64,000 nucleotides of DNA from Pseudomaricurvus alkylphenolicus (GTDB lineage: Bacteria > Pseudomonadota > Gammaproteobacteria > Pseudomonadales > Cellvibrionaceae), in NCBI RefSeq assembly GCF_011683955.1, contig NZ_JAAQPI010000001.1, forward strand, positions 930,001 through 994,000. Reading direction: 5' to 3'. The position numbers were made by a program, and so were the translations under genes. Within the stretch, counting starts at the first letter, position 1. Each line of letters opens with the position of its first letter. Under the pieces are notes generated by a model, which was not told the origin of the DNA, made no database searches, and worked only from the letters and a program-made list of their open reading frames with translations. Of this stretch, positions 25,633 through 34,337 are shown in pieces.

Positions 25633-26249
25633 CCGTCAAAGCTCTCCCAATCTACAGCCTTCAGTGCATCACCGCCAAGGTCGACTCTGGGTACGGTGTA
25701 TTTGAGGCGTTCACCCGTCTGGGTGGTCAAATTAAATTCCTCAGTTTCAGTACCGAGGGGCAGTTCAGCCTCGCGGGCTAAACTCAGCCACAAAGTAATG
25801 GTCTCCAGATCGTGTTGGGGTTTGAAGTGATTGGCCAATGCAGAAACAGGAACCGCCTGCTCTGCATTGTTCAGATAGTCCCGTGTGTCTTGCAGCAGTG
25901 CTCCCCGGTCCAGGCTGTCAAAGGAGGACCAAAATTCACCGCCCAAATCATCCAAATGAGCGTAGTTTTCGCTCAAGTCCAACGGTGTGTCTTCCTCGGT
26001 TTGCACTTCTTTTACCCGTAGCCGTTCAATAGTGGGTACCGATGTGCAGGCCACCGCCACGGGAGTAATAGGACTGTCGCTGCGGCGGGTGGCCTGGTTT
26101 GTCCAATTCACATCCACCGCCACTTGTAACAGCGTTTGCAACAGTTGACCAACGCGGTGGTTCTCGGCAGCCAATCCCGTTTTAATGTAACCGCGCACGT
26201 CGCGTTCGCTGTGAGCGCGTGCTTTAATCACGGCTTGTGATTCAGCCAC
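25629..26249 (-). CDS. jetA: Wadjet kleisin JetA, C-terminal part (split DUF3375)
   Basis: These 206 residues correspond to the C-terminal part of DUF3375 (AESQAVIKARAHSERDVRGY onward), including the winged-helix end that contacts JetC. It is in the -1 frame relative to the N-terminal part and overlaps it by 22 bp. GTG at 26249 is preceded by AGGTGG with 7-nt spacing, so separate translation is feasible. Together the halves total about 500 residues, near the usual full length. Either jetA is truly two proteins here or one base has been lost by mutation or sequencing error. Confidence 0.82.
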   Translation of the reverse strand: MAESQAVIKARAHSERDVRGYIKTGLAAENHRVGQLLQTLLQVAVDVNWTNQATRRSDSPITPVAVACTSVPTIERLRVKEVQTEEDTPLDLSENYAHLDDLGGEFWSSFDSLDRGALLQDTRDYLNNAEQAVPVSALANHFKPQHDLETITLWLSLAREAELPLGTETEEFNLTTQTGERLKYTVPRVDLGGDALKAVDWESFDG

Positions 26250-27118
26250 CGCATTTCCACCTGCTGTTGCAGCGACAGAGCCGCATCGGTTTGCTTATGA
26301 CGCAGAATGGTCTTCAAGCGCTGGCTCATTTCATCCAGATCCACTGATCGCCCCAATTGCTGATGAAAGTTGTGGAACACACGCCCCTCCGCGGTTTCGA
26401 GTAGAGCATCGTGGTTGTCCAGCAGCTTTTGCACAATGTCGCCGCGGTGATTATCGTCCTGGATAATGGACTCCCGCAATTGTTTGTCGGCATCGCGGTA
26501 GGAGTCTTCCACTCGACGAAAGTCGGCCCGTAAACTGGCGGCCAAGTGGTAAACCTCACGAATGCGTTCTACGGCGTCTTCCCCATCCAGCACGCTAAAC
26601 TGCCCGGTCTTTACAGCGTCGCGTTCGGCCTCCAGATCTTTAATCTTGCGCTCAATTCGGCGTATGCGCCCTTCGGGATTGGGATTCAAACTGGCTTCGA
26701 GGTACTCAATTTCCCGTTGTACGGTTGACAACCGAGAGGCGGTGGATGTCATCAGCGGATTGTCCAGACTGTCGACAAAATTGAAGGCTTTTTGCAGGGC
26801 ATCCGTGGCGAGGATTTTGCCGCGGCGTTCCACAACCAAGCCTCGGCGAATCCACTGGCGCAGCTCACGCAGCGCCTCTGTGGCAAAATCGTTGTCGGCG
26901 ACTTCAAGCCCGGCACTGGTACTTTGGGACTGGAGTACCTCGGCCAGGGTGGCAACGGCCTCCTCCAGCTCAACCCCGTCCTGCTGCCGCATCTCAAACA
27001 GACCCTGCAGTGCACTGATCACGCTCGGCGCGGTGCGAGAGGCCAGCAATTGCCAGGCTGCGTGTTCGCGCCGGGCACTGACGTACTGCTGCATTCTCCG
27101 CTTGCTGTCAGTTTCCAT
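26228..27118 (-). CDS. jetA: Wadjet kleisin JetA, N-terminal part (split DUF3375)
   Basis: These 296 residues match the N-terminal DUF3375 region: a helical start (ARREHAAWQLLASRTAPSVI), the winged-helix-like ATEALRELRQWIRRGLVVER, and a coiled coil at about 140-230 (REIEYLEASLNPNPEGRIRR onward). The reading frame continues into EMRWLNHKP and stops at 26228, where intact homologues should run on to the SERDVR-containing part now found in the next frame. AGAGGGACT before ATG 27118 is a good SD. It is the first gene of the Wadjet operon. Confidence 0.85.
   Translation of the reverse strand: METDSKRRMQQYVSARREHAAWQLLASRTAPSVISALQGLFEMRQQDGVELEEAVATLAEVLQSQSTSAGLEVADNDFATEALRELRQWIRRGLVVERRGKILATDALQKAFNFVDSLDNPLMTSTASRLSTVQREIEYLEASLNPNPEGRIRRIERKIKDLEAERDAVKTGQFSVLDGEDAVERIREVYHLAASLRADFRRVEDSYRDADKQLRESIIQDDNHRGDIVQKLLDNHDALLETAEGRVFHNFHQQLGRSVDLDEMSQRLKTILRHKQTDAALSLQQQVEMRWLNHKP
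26257..26262 (-). promoter_or_regulatory. Internal Shine-Dalgarno for the second jetA reading frame
   Basis: On the minus strand AGGTGG lies 7 nt before the GTG at 26249 and inside the first jetA reading frame. It would permit translational coupling of the two halves. Confidence 0.5.
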
Positions 27119-27252
27119 AGTCCCTCTTTATTGCTGGTTGGGGGTCTAATTATGGCGCAAACCTAACGACGATGCAGCTCTCCGAGATTTGCGAATGCTC
27201 GCTTGAGGCTGACCTATCCATTGGCCGCTATCGATCTGGACAGATCCAATAT

Positions 27253-27272
27253 AACTGTATATATTTACAGTA
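27253..27272. promoter_or_regulatory. LexA-like SOS box
   Basis: AACTGTATATATTTACAGTA contains CTG-N10-CAG with an AT core and differs from the E. coli consensus at only a few bases. It ends 17 bp before the ATG of the radical SAM gene and lies 134 bp from the jetA start on the other strand. Repression of the radical SAM gene is most likely; an effect on Wadjet is possible. Confidence 0.8.
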
Positions 27273-27289
27273 TTTGAGCGGTGGCCAAT

Positions 27290-28372
27290 ATGTCAGCCAA
27301 TACCTCCCACCCCAAGCACCATAAAGGCCGGGGTGCCCTGAGCAACCCCAGCAACCGCTATATTCCCGTCCACTCGGTCGAGGTGGCACAAGACTGGGCA
27401 GCAGAGGAAGAGTCGGCCTCCCCGGTTACCGAGGTGCTCCCGGACGCGGCCAAAACCGTGATCACTCGAAACCAGTCACCGGATGTCCCCTTCGAGCAAT
27501 CTATCAACCCCTATCGAGGCTGCGAGCATGGCTGCATCTACTGCTTTGCCCGTCCCACTCATACTTACCTTGATCTGTCGCCGGGTTTGGATTTCGAAAC
27601 ACGGCTGTTCTACAAAGCGGGTGCGGCGGAGACGTTGGCCAATGAGTTGAGAAAACCCGGTTACCGCTGCAAGACTCTCGCTATTGGCACCAATACCGAT
27701 CCCTATCAACCGATCGAGAAACAGTATGGCGTGATGAGGGATATTCTGCAGGTACTGTCTGATTTTAATCATCCGGTGGCTATCGTGACCAAGGGTGCAT
27801 TGATCGAACGGGATCTGGATCTGCTGGGGGATCTGGCTCGGAGACAGTTGTGTTCTGTGATGATCAGTGTAACGACGCTGGATAATGATCTTAAACGTAC
27901 TCTCGAACCTCGGGCGGCTTCTCCCGCCGCACGGTTACGAATGGTCGCAAGGCTACGTGAAGCCGGTGTACCGGTGGGGGTGCTGATGGCGCCGGTGATT
28001 CCCATGATCAACGATGCCGAAATGGAGACGCTGCTGGAGCAATGTCGGGACGCCGGGGCCGATCGCGCGGGTTATGTCCTGCTTCGGTTGCCGTTGGAAG
28101 TCAGGGATCTTTTTTATCAGTGGCTGGAACAGCACTATCCGTTGCGCGCCAAGCATGTCATCAGCCTGATACAGCAAAGCCGTGGTGGTAAGGATTATCA
28201 AACTGAGTTTGGCGTGCGCCAAAAGGGCACCGGGGTATACGCTCAGTTATTGTCCAAGCGGTTTCACTTGGCGTGTAAAAAGCTGGGTTTGAATGAGCGT
28301 GAGTCGGTGGAGCTGGACTTTAGTCAATTTCAGCCGCCACCCAAAGCGGGTGATCAGTTTGCGTTGTTTTAA
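27290..28372 (+). CDS. PA0069-family radical SAM protein
   Basis: This is a 360-residue radical SAM enzyme of the PA0069/SplB-like group. The [4Fe-4S] motif CEHGCIYC is Cys-x3-Cys-x2-Cys (Cys78, 82, 85 from ATG 27290), preceded by the family hallmark SINPYRGCEHGC. SAM-binding elements follow in LAIGTNTDPYQPIEK and VAIVTKGALIERD. GGTGG before ATG 27290 makes this start better than GTG 27281. The substrate is unknown. A LexA-like box in its promoter fits a DNA-damage function; SplB lyases repair spore photoproduct. Confidence 0.9.
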   Translation: MSANTSHPKHHKGRGALSNPSNRYIPVHSVEVAQDWAAEEESASPVTEVLPDAAKTVITRNQSPDVPFEQSINPYRGCEHGCIYCFARPTHTYLDLSPGLDFETRLFYKAGAAETLANELRKPGYRCKTLAIGTNTDPYQPIEKQYGVMRDILQVLSDFNHPVAIVTKGALIERDLDLLGDLARRQLCSVMISVTTLDNDLKRTLEPRAASPAARLRMVARLREAGVPVGVLMAPVIPMINDAEMETLLEQCRDAGADRAGYVLLRLPLEVRDLFYQWLEQHYPLRAKHVISLIQQSRGGKDYQTEFGVRQKGTGVYAQLLSKRFHLACKKLGLNERESVELDFSQFQPPPKAGDQFALF

Positions 28373-28462
28373 GAATGGCATCATTGGGGGAAAAAACGGG
28401 GCGACAGCTGATCGGACACAGAGCGCCCCCAAACCCACATAGAGAAGATTGATTAAGAGAAA

Positions 28463-30202
28463 TTAATCGGTGTCTAAAACCACGCCGTCCAGATAAACCG
28501 CATCGGGCACTAATTGATGAAGCTGGCGTATATCCACCTCAAACGGGTTTTGACTGAGCACCACAAAGTCCGCTTTTTTACCGATCTCCAAAGATCCCAG
28601 ATCTGACGAGAGCCCCAGCTGTCTAGCACCGTTGAGGGTATAGGCACTCAGTGCGCTGGCCAAATCCAGGCGTGCCGATTCCGGCGGAAGAATTTCTTGC
28701 TGGCCTCCAGCGTACTCCTCTCGCGTTACGCTCATTTGCAAGCCGATAAACGGATTGGCTCGGTAGGCTTCTTCTTCGGTCACCACGTCACTGGACAGGG
28801 TAACGTTTGCCCCGGCTTGTACAAACTGATTGGCCACCTGCGAGCGTTGTGCGCGCTCGTGCCCCAGGTTGGTGGCTGCGGCTTCGCCAAATACCGTGCC
28901 GCCAAACCAGTGCGGAGTGAAGTTGGCGTGCACCTCCAGCGGCTTAAAGCGGAGAATGTCTTCCGGGGCGACGGTCTCCAAGTGCGAGAGTGCAATCTCG
29001 ATATCAATTGGCCCTTGTTGCCGAGCCATTTCTACGGCGTTAAGGGCTTCGCGGGTGGCTCGGTCGCCGACGGTGTGCAGGTGCAGATGGATACCCTCGG
29101 AGTTAAGTTGCAGGATAAACGCTTGCAACCGCTCTGCGTCGAATAGCACTGCACCACGGTTATCCGGATCGTTGGCATAGGGTTCGAGCATACCGGCGGT
29201 CTTGATATCCGCCACACCGTCGTAGTGAATCTTAACGGTGTTAAAGTTCAGGCGTTCTCCGCTGTATTCACGTCTGAGCCGTTTGATTTCAGCAACAGCC
29301 TGATGCAGATGTTCGGGGGCCCAGATATGGAACGAACCTTCGTAACGCAGGGGCAGTTTACCCTCTTTGTCCAACTCGGCAACGGCCTCGTAAATGTGAT
29401 CGTGCCAGGCAAAGTTGCCGGCATCCCACAAGGTGGTGATACCCTGTTTAGAAAGGCTTTGCAAAAACTCGCGGATACCCGACTTGAGTTCCTTCTTGGA
29501 GGGAACCAGCAAATCTCCGAGGTGGGGAAACAGCGCGAACTCCTTTGCCCAGCCCGTCAGTTCCCCTTGCTCATCTCTGACAAAATAGGAAATACCGGGA
29601 CTCAGTGCCGGTTCGTTTTTATCGACGCCCAACAAAGTCAATGCCGACGAGTTGAGCCACAGGCTGTGACCGGAGTTGTCCATCAGCACCACGGGCTTGT
29701 AGGGAAAGATTTCGTCCAGATCCTTACGGTTGGGACCATCCGGCAAAAAGGTATTCACATCCCAGGAACCGGCAAAGATCATCGGCGACCAAAAGTTTCT
29801 GTCCCCATAGCCTCTAAGCCATTGCAGCATTTCCTCTTTACTGGCGGGATAGGGGATCTGTGAGTCTTCCCGGGTTGCTTTATCGTCGCGCTGAAACATC
29901 CCAATCAAACCGGGGTGCGTGTGTGTATCGATCATACCCGGCATTACAAATTTACCCTGCAGGTCGACCTTGGTAGCAGGCGCGGATTCGTGTCCCAATG
30001 CTTCATCCAGCGAGCCGACAAAAATAATGCGATCGGCTCTGGTGATCATGGCATCCGCCCAGGGCTGTTCGATATTTTCCGTGTAGATTTTGCCCTGATG
30101 ATATAGCACGGTCTGGTTATCCGGTGGTGAGGTGGGGCTGATCTGAGAATCAGAGCAACCCGCCAGGATAGCCAGCCCCAGTATGGTGGCTGATTTCTTC
30201 AT
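28463..30202 (-). CDS. YtcJ-like amidohydrolase lipoprotein
   Basis: This metal-dependent amidohydrolase has a lipoprotein signal (lipobox LAGC in LGLAILAGCSD). Metal ligands: the HxH in MIDTHTHPG, the Lys in NTVKIHYDGV, His in HLHLHTVGD, His in ALSHLE and the late Asp in TLSSDV; the C-terminus has LGSLEIGKKADFVVL. ATG 30202 after AGGACG is preferred over TTG 30235. It follows the TonB receptor gene by 29 bp, so the two form an operon: the receptor imports and this periplasmic, membrane-tethered enzyme hydrolyses the substrate. YtcJ-like enzymes act on diverse amide, carbamate or formamide bonds. Confidence 0.85.
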   Translation of the reverse strand: MKKSATILGLAILAGCSDSQISPTSPPDNQTVLYHQGKIYTENIEQPWADAMITRADRIIFVGSLDEALGHESAPATKVDLQGKFVMPGMIDTHTHPGLIGMFQRDDKATREDSQIPYPASKEEMLQWLRGYGDRNFWSPMIFAGSWDVNTFLPDGPNRKDLDEIFPYKPVVLMDNSGHSLWLNSSALTLLGVDKNEPALSPGISYFVRDEQGELTGWAKEFALFPHLGDLLVPSKKELKSGIREFLQSLSKQGITTLWDAGNFAWHDHIYEAVAELDKEGKLPLRYEGSFHIWAPEHLHQAVAEIKRLRREYSGERLNFNTVKIHYDGVADIKTAGMLEPYANDPDNRGAVLFDAERLQAFILQLNSEGIHLHLHTVGDRATREALNAVEMARQQGPIDIEIALSHLETVAPEDILRFKPLEVHANFTPHWFGGTVFGEAAATNLGHERAQRSQVANQFVQAGANVTLSSDVVTEEEAYRANPFIGLQMSVTREEYAGGQQEILPPESARLDLASALSAYTLNGARQLGLSSDLGSLEIGKKADFVVLSQNPFEVDIRQLHQLVPDAVYLDGVVLDTD

Positions 30203-30231
30203 TGAATAACGTCCTGTGTGATTAAGCAATA

Positions 30232-32526
30232 TCAATAGCGATAGGTCAGCTCGACACCGCCCATGCGTGGTTCACCGCGCCGTACGGAGGTCATACCGAA
30301 ACTGTCCGTGACGCCGCCGTAGGATTCGATAAAGTGTTCGTTCGTCAGGTTGGTGCCCCAGGCCGCCAGCTGCCAGTGTTCATCAGCGGAGATAAAGGTA
30401 ACGCGGGCACTGAGCAGACCAAAGTCATCCTCGCGATATATATCGGCAGTGTCACTGCCATTGTGGGTTCTCGCGCCCGTGTGGGTATAGTTGATGTGAG
30501 TGCGCAATTGTCCCCTGTCACCCAGCGGCAGGACGTAATCGAGGGCGACATTACCCGTAAAGTGCGGCGCGTAGGCAAGATCCTGTCCTTCTCTGACGAT
30601 AACCGTGCCGTTATTGTCGACAACGTCTTCGCCATATTCGGCGTTTAGCCAACCGAGGTTGGCGCTCAGTGTAAGGTTTTCAGTAACGAGGTATGTCGCT
30701 TCCAGATCCAGCCCTTGCCCTTGTGCTTTACCGGCGTTTTCAGCGCGTACCACGACACCATCGGATACCAGAAACTGCAGATCGGTAAACTCGTAGTGGA
30801 ACACTGAGCCGTTTAAGCGCAGGCGATTGTCTAGCAAGCTGCTCTTTATACCGGCTTCAATGTTCACAATTTTCTCTTCGTCGAATGGCTCCGTGGCCGC
30901 CGCAGGAACCAATCCGAACAGCGGCGATTCAACGTCGAAAATAACGGTTGGGAAACTGTTAAAACCGCCGGATTTGTAGCCTTGACTGACTCCGGCAAAC
31001 ACCATCACAGAGTCTGTTACCTGATAATCAATCACCAAACGCGGAGAGATATCGTTCCAGTTTTCGTGGCTGTCGGCGCGGCCGGGGGCGATATTGCCGT
31101 CGTCGTCCAGCATCTGGTTAGGGCTGGCAAACAGCAGTCCGAAAGGTTGAGGGTTGTTGATGTTCTGGCTTTTGGCATCATAGGAAGCGCGCAGGCCGAA
31201 AGTGAGATTGGTCTCTTCGCTTATCGCCCAGATGGCATCACCAAACAACGCGTAGCTCTCGGTTTTGGTGTTGACCTTGGCGATTTCGTCAAACGGAAAT
31301 CCAGTCACCAGAGCACCAAAAGTATCTTCTACACTGCCGTCTCCATCCGAACGATAGGCACTGAGGCCGATAAACCAATCCAGATTATCGGCCTGTCCAT
31401 TAATTCGAAACTCCTGGCTGTATTCTTCGTTGTCCATAAAACTGCGAACATTGAGTACTGCAAACTCGCTGCCATCGTTGTCTTCTGAGATGGCGGACTT
31501 GAGCTCCCGATAGGAGGTGATGGCGGTGAGGGACAGATTGTCGTTGATATCCCAGGTAATCTTAATCGCGTTGCCTCTCACCTTGCGATTTAATCGATGA
31601 TCGACGCCACGGGCTTCGGGGCCCTCCAGAAGAGGCAAGCCGGTTTTCGGATCAAGGCCCAGAAAGGCGTGACCACTACTGGCGTTTGTGTCGTCAACCG
31701 CCAAGGTGGTTGACGACAGCAGCGGTGCAAATGGACTGTCGATAACGTTGTAATAGCCGGCGTGGTCCTGCTCATTTTGCCAGTCGCTGGTGAACTCCAG
31801 TTCCAAAGTATCGCTGGGTGTCCACAGCAGTTTTGCGCGGCCGTTCCAGCGGTCCTGCTCATAGCCGTCTTCGCGATCCGTGGCAATATTCTTCTGCCAG
31901 CCATCCCGGCTACGTATCGAGCCATTCACGCGCAGGAACAATTGGTCTTCCAGGATGGGTATATTCACGGTGCCCTTAAGCGTTCGCAACTCGTGGCTGC
32001 CAGCGCCCAAGGTCAACAGGCCCTCCGGCTGGTCGCCAGGGCGCTGGGTGGTGACACTCACCGCCCCACCCACGGCATTGCGACCAAACAGTGTCCCCTG
32101 AGGGCCTTTTAAGACTTCAATCCGAGCGACATCAGTCAGATCCCCCACAATAGCGGCACCATTGCCCATGTATACCCCGTCGAGATAAACCGGGATGCTT
32201 TGGTCAGTACCGTAGCCAAAATCGTTGGAGCCAATGCCGCGCATGCTGATGCCCACCGACTCCGACTGGGTGTTGGAGATATTCAGTCCGGGCGTGAGGC
32301 TGGCCACATCGGAGAGGGTAATGGAGCCGGTCTGTTGCAGCAGATCCCCGTCGATGGCGGTTACGGCAATGGGCACGTCCTGCAGACTCTGCTCCCGTTT
32401 CTGTGCGGTCACCACAATTTCTTCCAGAGCGAATCCGCTGTCGCCGTAGGCCTGAACGCCAGAGGGCAAAGAGAGGGCAATGGCCAGCGACAAGGGGGTT
32501 AGCAGGTGTTGGTGGGGCTTTTTCAT
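30232..32526 (-). CDS. TonB-dependent outer-membrane receptor
   Basis: This 764-residue receptor has a signal peptide ending near AYG, then FALEEIVVTAQKREQSLQDV (TonB box/plug), MRGIGSNDFGYG, VLKGPQGTLFGRNAVGGAVSV, and the barrel with final aromatic ELTYRY. AGGAAGAGAG precedes the ATG. It is first in a two-gene operon with the YtcJ-like amidohydrolase and divergent from a TetR gene whose operators overlap this promoter, so ligand-inducible uptake is likely. Confidence 0.93.
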   Translation of the reverse strand: MKKPHQHLLTPLSLAIALSLPSGVQAYGDSGFALEEIVVTAQKREQSLQDVPIAVTAIDGDLLQQTGSITLSDVASLTPGLNISNTQSESVGISMRGIGSNDFGYGTDQSIPVYLDGVYMGNGAAIVGDLTDVARIEVLKGPQGTLFGRNAVGGAVSVTTQRPGDQPEGLLTLGAGSHELRTLKGTVNIPILEDQLFLRVNGSIRSRDGWQKNIATDREDGYEQDRWNGRAKLLWTPSDTLELEFTSDWQNEQDHAGYYNVIDSPFAPLLSSTTLAVDDTNASSGHAFLGLDPKTGLPLLEGPEARGVDHRLNRKVRGNAIKITWDINDNLSLTAITSYRELKSAISEDNDGSEFAVLNVRSFMDNEEYSQEFRINGQADNLDWFIGLSAYRSDGDGSVEDTFGALVTGFPFDEIAKVNTKTESYALFGDAIWAISEETNLTFGLRASYDAKSQNINNPQPFGLLFASPNQMLDDDGNIAPGRADSHENWNDISPRLVIDYQVTDSVMVFAGVSQGYKSGGFNSFPTVIFDVESPLFGLVPAAATEPFDEEKIVNIEAGIKSSLLDNRLRLNGSVFHYEFTDLQFLVSDGVVVRAENAGKAQGQGLDLEATYLVTENLTLSANLGWLNAEYGEDVVDNNGTVIVREGQDLAYAPHFTGNVALDYVLPLGDRGQLRTHINYTHTGARTHNGSDTADIYREDDFGLLSARVTFISADEHWQLAAWGTNLTNEHFIESYGGVTDSFGMTSVRRGEPRMGGVELTYRY

Positions 32527-32591
32527 AAACTCTCTTCCTATATCAAATACTCAGGCCCCGCCGTTGGGGCAGGTAGTCTTGGTTATAATGA

Positions 32592-32633
32592 TGAGCAATT
32601 GCTCACTTAAACAATAACGTGAGTAATTGCTCA
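32592..32633. promoter_or_regulatory. Twin palindromic operators, candidate TetR sites
   Basis: TGAGCAATTGCTCA (32592-32605) is a perfect 14-bp palindrome and TGAGTAATTGCTCA (32620-32633) is a near copy, 28 bp centre to centre. They lie 66-107 bp upstream of the receptor start and before the TetR ATG at 32703. Two binding sites controlling both directions are inferred. Confidence 0.7.
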
Positions 32634-32702
32634 TGGCAAGAGGTTTGTTTCTGGGGTACTATTCGGTTTCTGCACAACGCCGGGAACAGCATCGAGAGCA
32701 CC

Positions 32703-33359
32703 ATGGTGGAAACCACGATCCCAAAACGGAAAATCAGCGCCCGCAAGGCGCCGAATCAGGAGCGCTCCAAGGCGCGGGTGGACCAGATATTGGAAGTGAC
32801 CTGTGAGCTGATGGCCACCAATGGGCTGGAAAAGCTCACCACCAATCACATCGCCAAGGCATCGGGTATGGCGGTGGGGTCTCTATATCGGTACTTTCCC
32901 AACAAACAGGCGATCATTTATGAGATCTATTTGCGCTGGCTGGGCCAGGTACGGGAGCGGATGGAACGCTTTCTGGAAGAGATCACCGGTGCGCAACCCA
33001 TCATCGAGGTGATGCAGGCGCTGGCAGAACGAATTTACGGTGAATCCCTGATGCCTGGTGACGACAAGCAACTGGAGATGGAACTCAGAAAGGCAATGAG
33101 TCTCTACCCCGAACTACGGGAGGAAGACCGAAAACACGGCGAGCAGATTGCGACCTTGTTAAGTCGCATTCTTGAGCGCGCCGGGCTCAATGCCAGTGAC
33201 AAAGAGCGGATGGAAATTGGTGCCTACCTTTATGGTCTGGATTCCGTGCGCCAGGACCTGATGGAGCAGGGGATGGACCAGCAGACTATTCGGGTTTGGC
33301 AGTGGCGGGCAACCTTCGGTATTCTGCAGCCGTTTTTACCTGAAGGTTCAAGATTCTAA
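32703..33359 (+). CDS. TetR family transcriptional regulator
   Basis: This is a 218-residue regulator from ATG 32703. The basic N-terminal tail (PKRKISARKAP) precedes the HTH (LEKLTTNHIAKASGMAVGSL then YRYFPNKQAI); the rest is the usual all-helical ligand-binding domain. A longer start at GTG 32619 would lie inside the operator palindromes and is rejected. Position points to control of itself and the divergent receptor-amidohydrolase operon. Its end overlaps the end of convergent cofD by 12 bp. Confidence 0.9.
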   Translation: MVETTIPKRKISARKAPNQERSKARVDQILEVTCELMATNGLEKLTTNHIAKASGMAVGSLYRYFPNKQAIIYEIYLRWLGQVRERMERFLEEITGAQPIIEVMQALAERIYGESLMPGDDKQLEMELRKAMSLYPELREEDRKHGEQIATLLSRILERAGLNASDKERMEIGAYLYGLDSVRQDLMEQGMDQQTIRVWQWRATFGILQPFLPEGSRF

Positions 33360-34307
33360 CAGATTGCTGAACTGCAAAACGATCTCCGCAAGACCGATCC
33401 GATCCTCCAGGCTGCGCATCACTGTCGGAGCGACGTCGACCGCTGTACCCAGTGCGCGAATGGCGTCGGCCTGGTCCGCGTCGGATTCATCAATAACAAA
33501 TCCATCCAGCAGATCTCCGTAGAACTGTGCCACCGCCTGGGCGCTATTCGGCATATTCAGTTCCTGCATCATCTTGGCCGCCGGCCCCTTGATGGCCATG
33601 CCTGCAACGATGGGAGATACGGCGATTACCGGCGCTCTACTGGCTTTGAGCGCGTCTCTAACCCCCTCAAGCTGCAGGAACGGACTCACGCTAACAAATG
33701 GATTGGAAGGGCAGATGATGATTGCCGACAGCGCCTCGTCGGCCAGTTGTTGCAGTATATCGGGATGGGCTTTGGCGGAGTCAATGCCGTCAAACCGATA
33801 CCCGGTTACGGCCGGCCGACACTGCTCGCGAACAAAGTAGTGTTGAAACGCCAGCTCGCCGTCGGCGGTTTGTATGCGGGTTCTGACCGGATCATCCGTC
33901 ATGGGTAACACGGTGGTCTCGATGCCCAGCTTCCGGCAGAGGTGTGTTGTTACCTCCGCAAGGCTTTTCCCCTGCCGCAGCAGTTGACTGCGAACCAAGT
34001 GAGTAGCGATGTCCTTGTCGCCCAACTGGAACCAATCTTCTGCGCCATAGTCCTTAAGCATAGCCATGGTCTGCCAGCTTTCACCGGCCAGACCCCACCC
34101 CTGCGCCTGGTTATTGCGACCGGCGAGGGTGTACATCAATGTGTCGAGATCGGGTGAAATCGACAGCCCCAGATGCTCAAAATCATCGGCGGTATTGGTG
34201 ACAATGGTCAGCTGTTGAGGTGGCAGCAGCTTGTACAGGCCCAATGCCAGTTTGGCGCCACCGACCCCGCCGCTGATGGCCAGGACCTTGTGTTTTTTGG
34301 TGTTCAT
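33348..34307 (-). CDS. cofD: CofD/FbiA-type phospholactate transferase of F420 biosynthesis
   Basis: A 319-residue CofD-family enzyme. It joins the guanylated phospho-hydroxyacid to the deazaflavin FO to make F420-0 or its dehydro form. Diagnostic parts: AISGGVGGAKLALGL, NTADDFEHLGLSISPDLDT, WGLAGESWQTM, FQLGDKDIATHL, and PSNPFVSVSPFL before AVSPIVAG. It lies 30 bp downstream of cofE in one operon. FO synthase and cofC genes are not in the window. F420 genes are unusual in gammaproteobacteria and imply F420-dependent oxidoreductases elsewhere in the genome. Confidence 0.92.
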   Translation of the reverse strand: MNTKKHKVLAISGGVGGAKLALGLYKLLPPQQLTIVTNTADDFEHLGLSISPDLDTLMYTLAGRNNQAQGWGLAGESWQTMAMLKDYGAEDWFQLGDKDIATHLVRSQLLRQGKSLAEVTTHLCRKLGIETTVLPMTDDPVRTRIQTADGELAFQHYFVREQCRPAVTGYRFDGIDSAKAHPDILQQLADEALSAIIICPSNPFVSVSPFLQLEGVRDALKASRAPVIAVSPIVAGMAIKGPAAKMMQELNMPNSAQAVAQFYGDLLDGFVIDESDADQADAIRALGTAVDVAPTVMRSLEDRIGLAEIVLQFSNLLES

Positions 34308-34337
34308 TCTGGTGTTCTCTCTCGGCTTACCATCGGT

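Noticed and set aside
26228-26249. Programmed -1 ribosomal frameshift in jetA
   Set aside because: No X-XXY-YYZ slippery heptamer in the 22-bp overlap; separate initiation or an indel explains it better.
26562-27149. Open frame of 195 codons on the plus strand
   Set aside because: Antisense to jetA; Ser/Arg-rich translation typical of a shadow.
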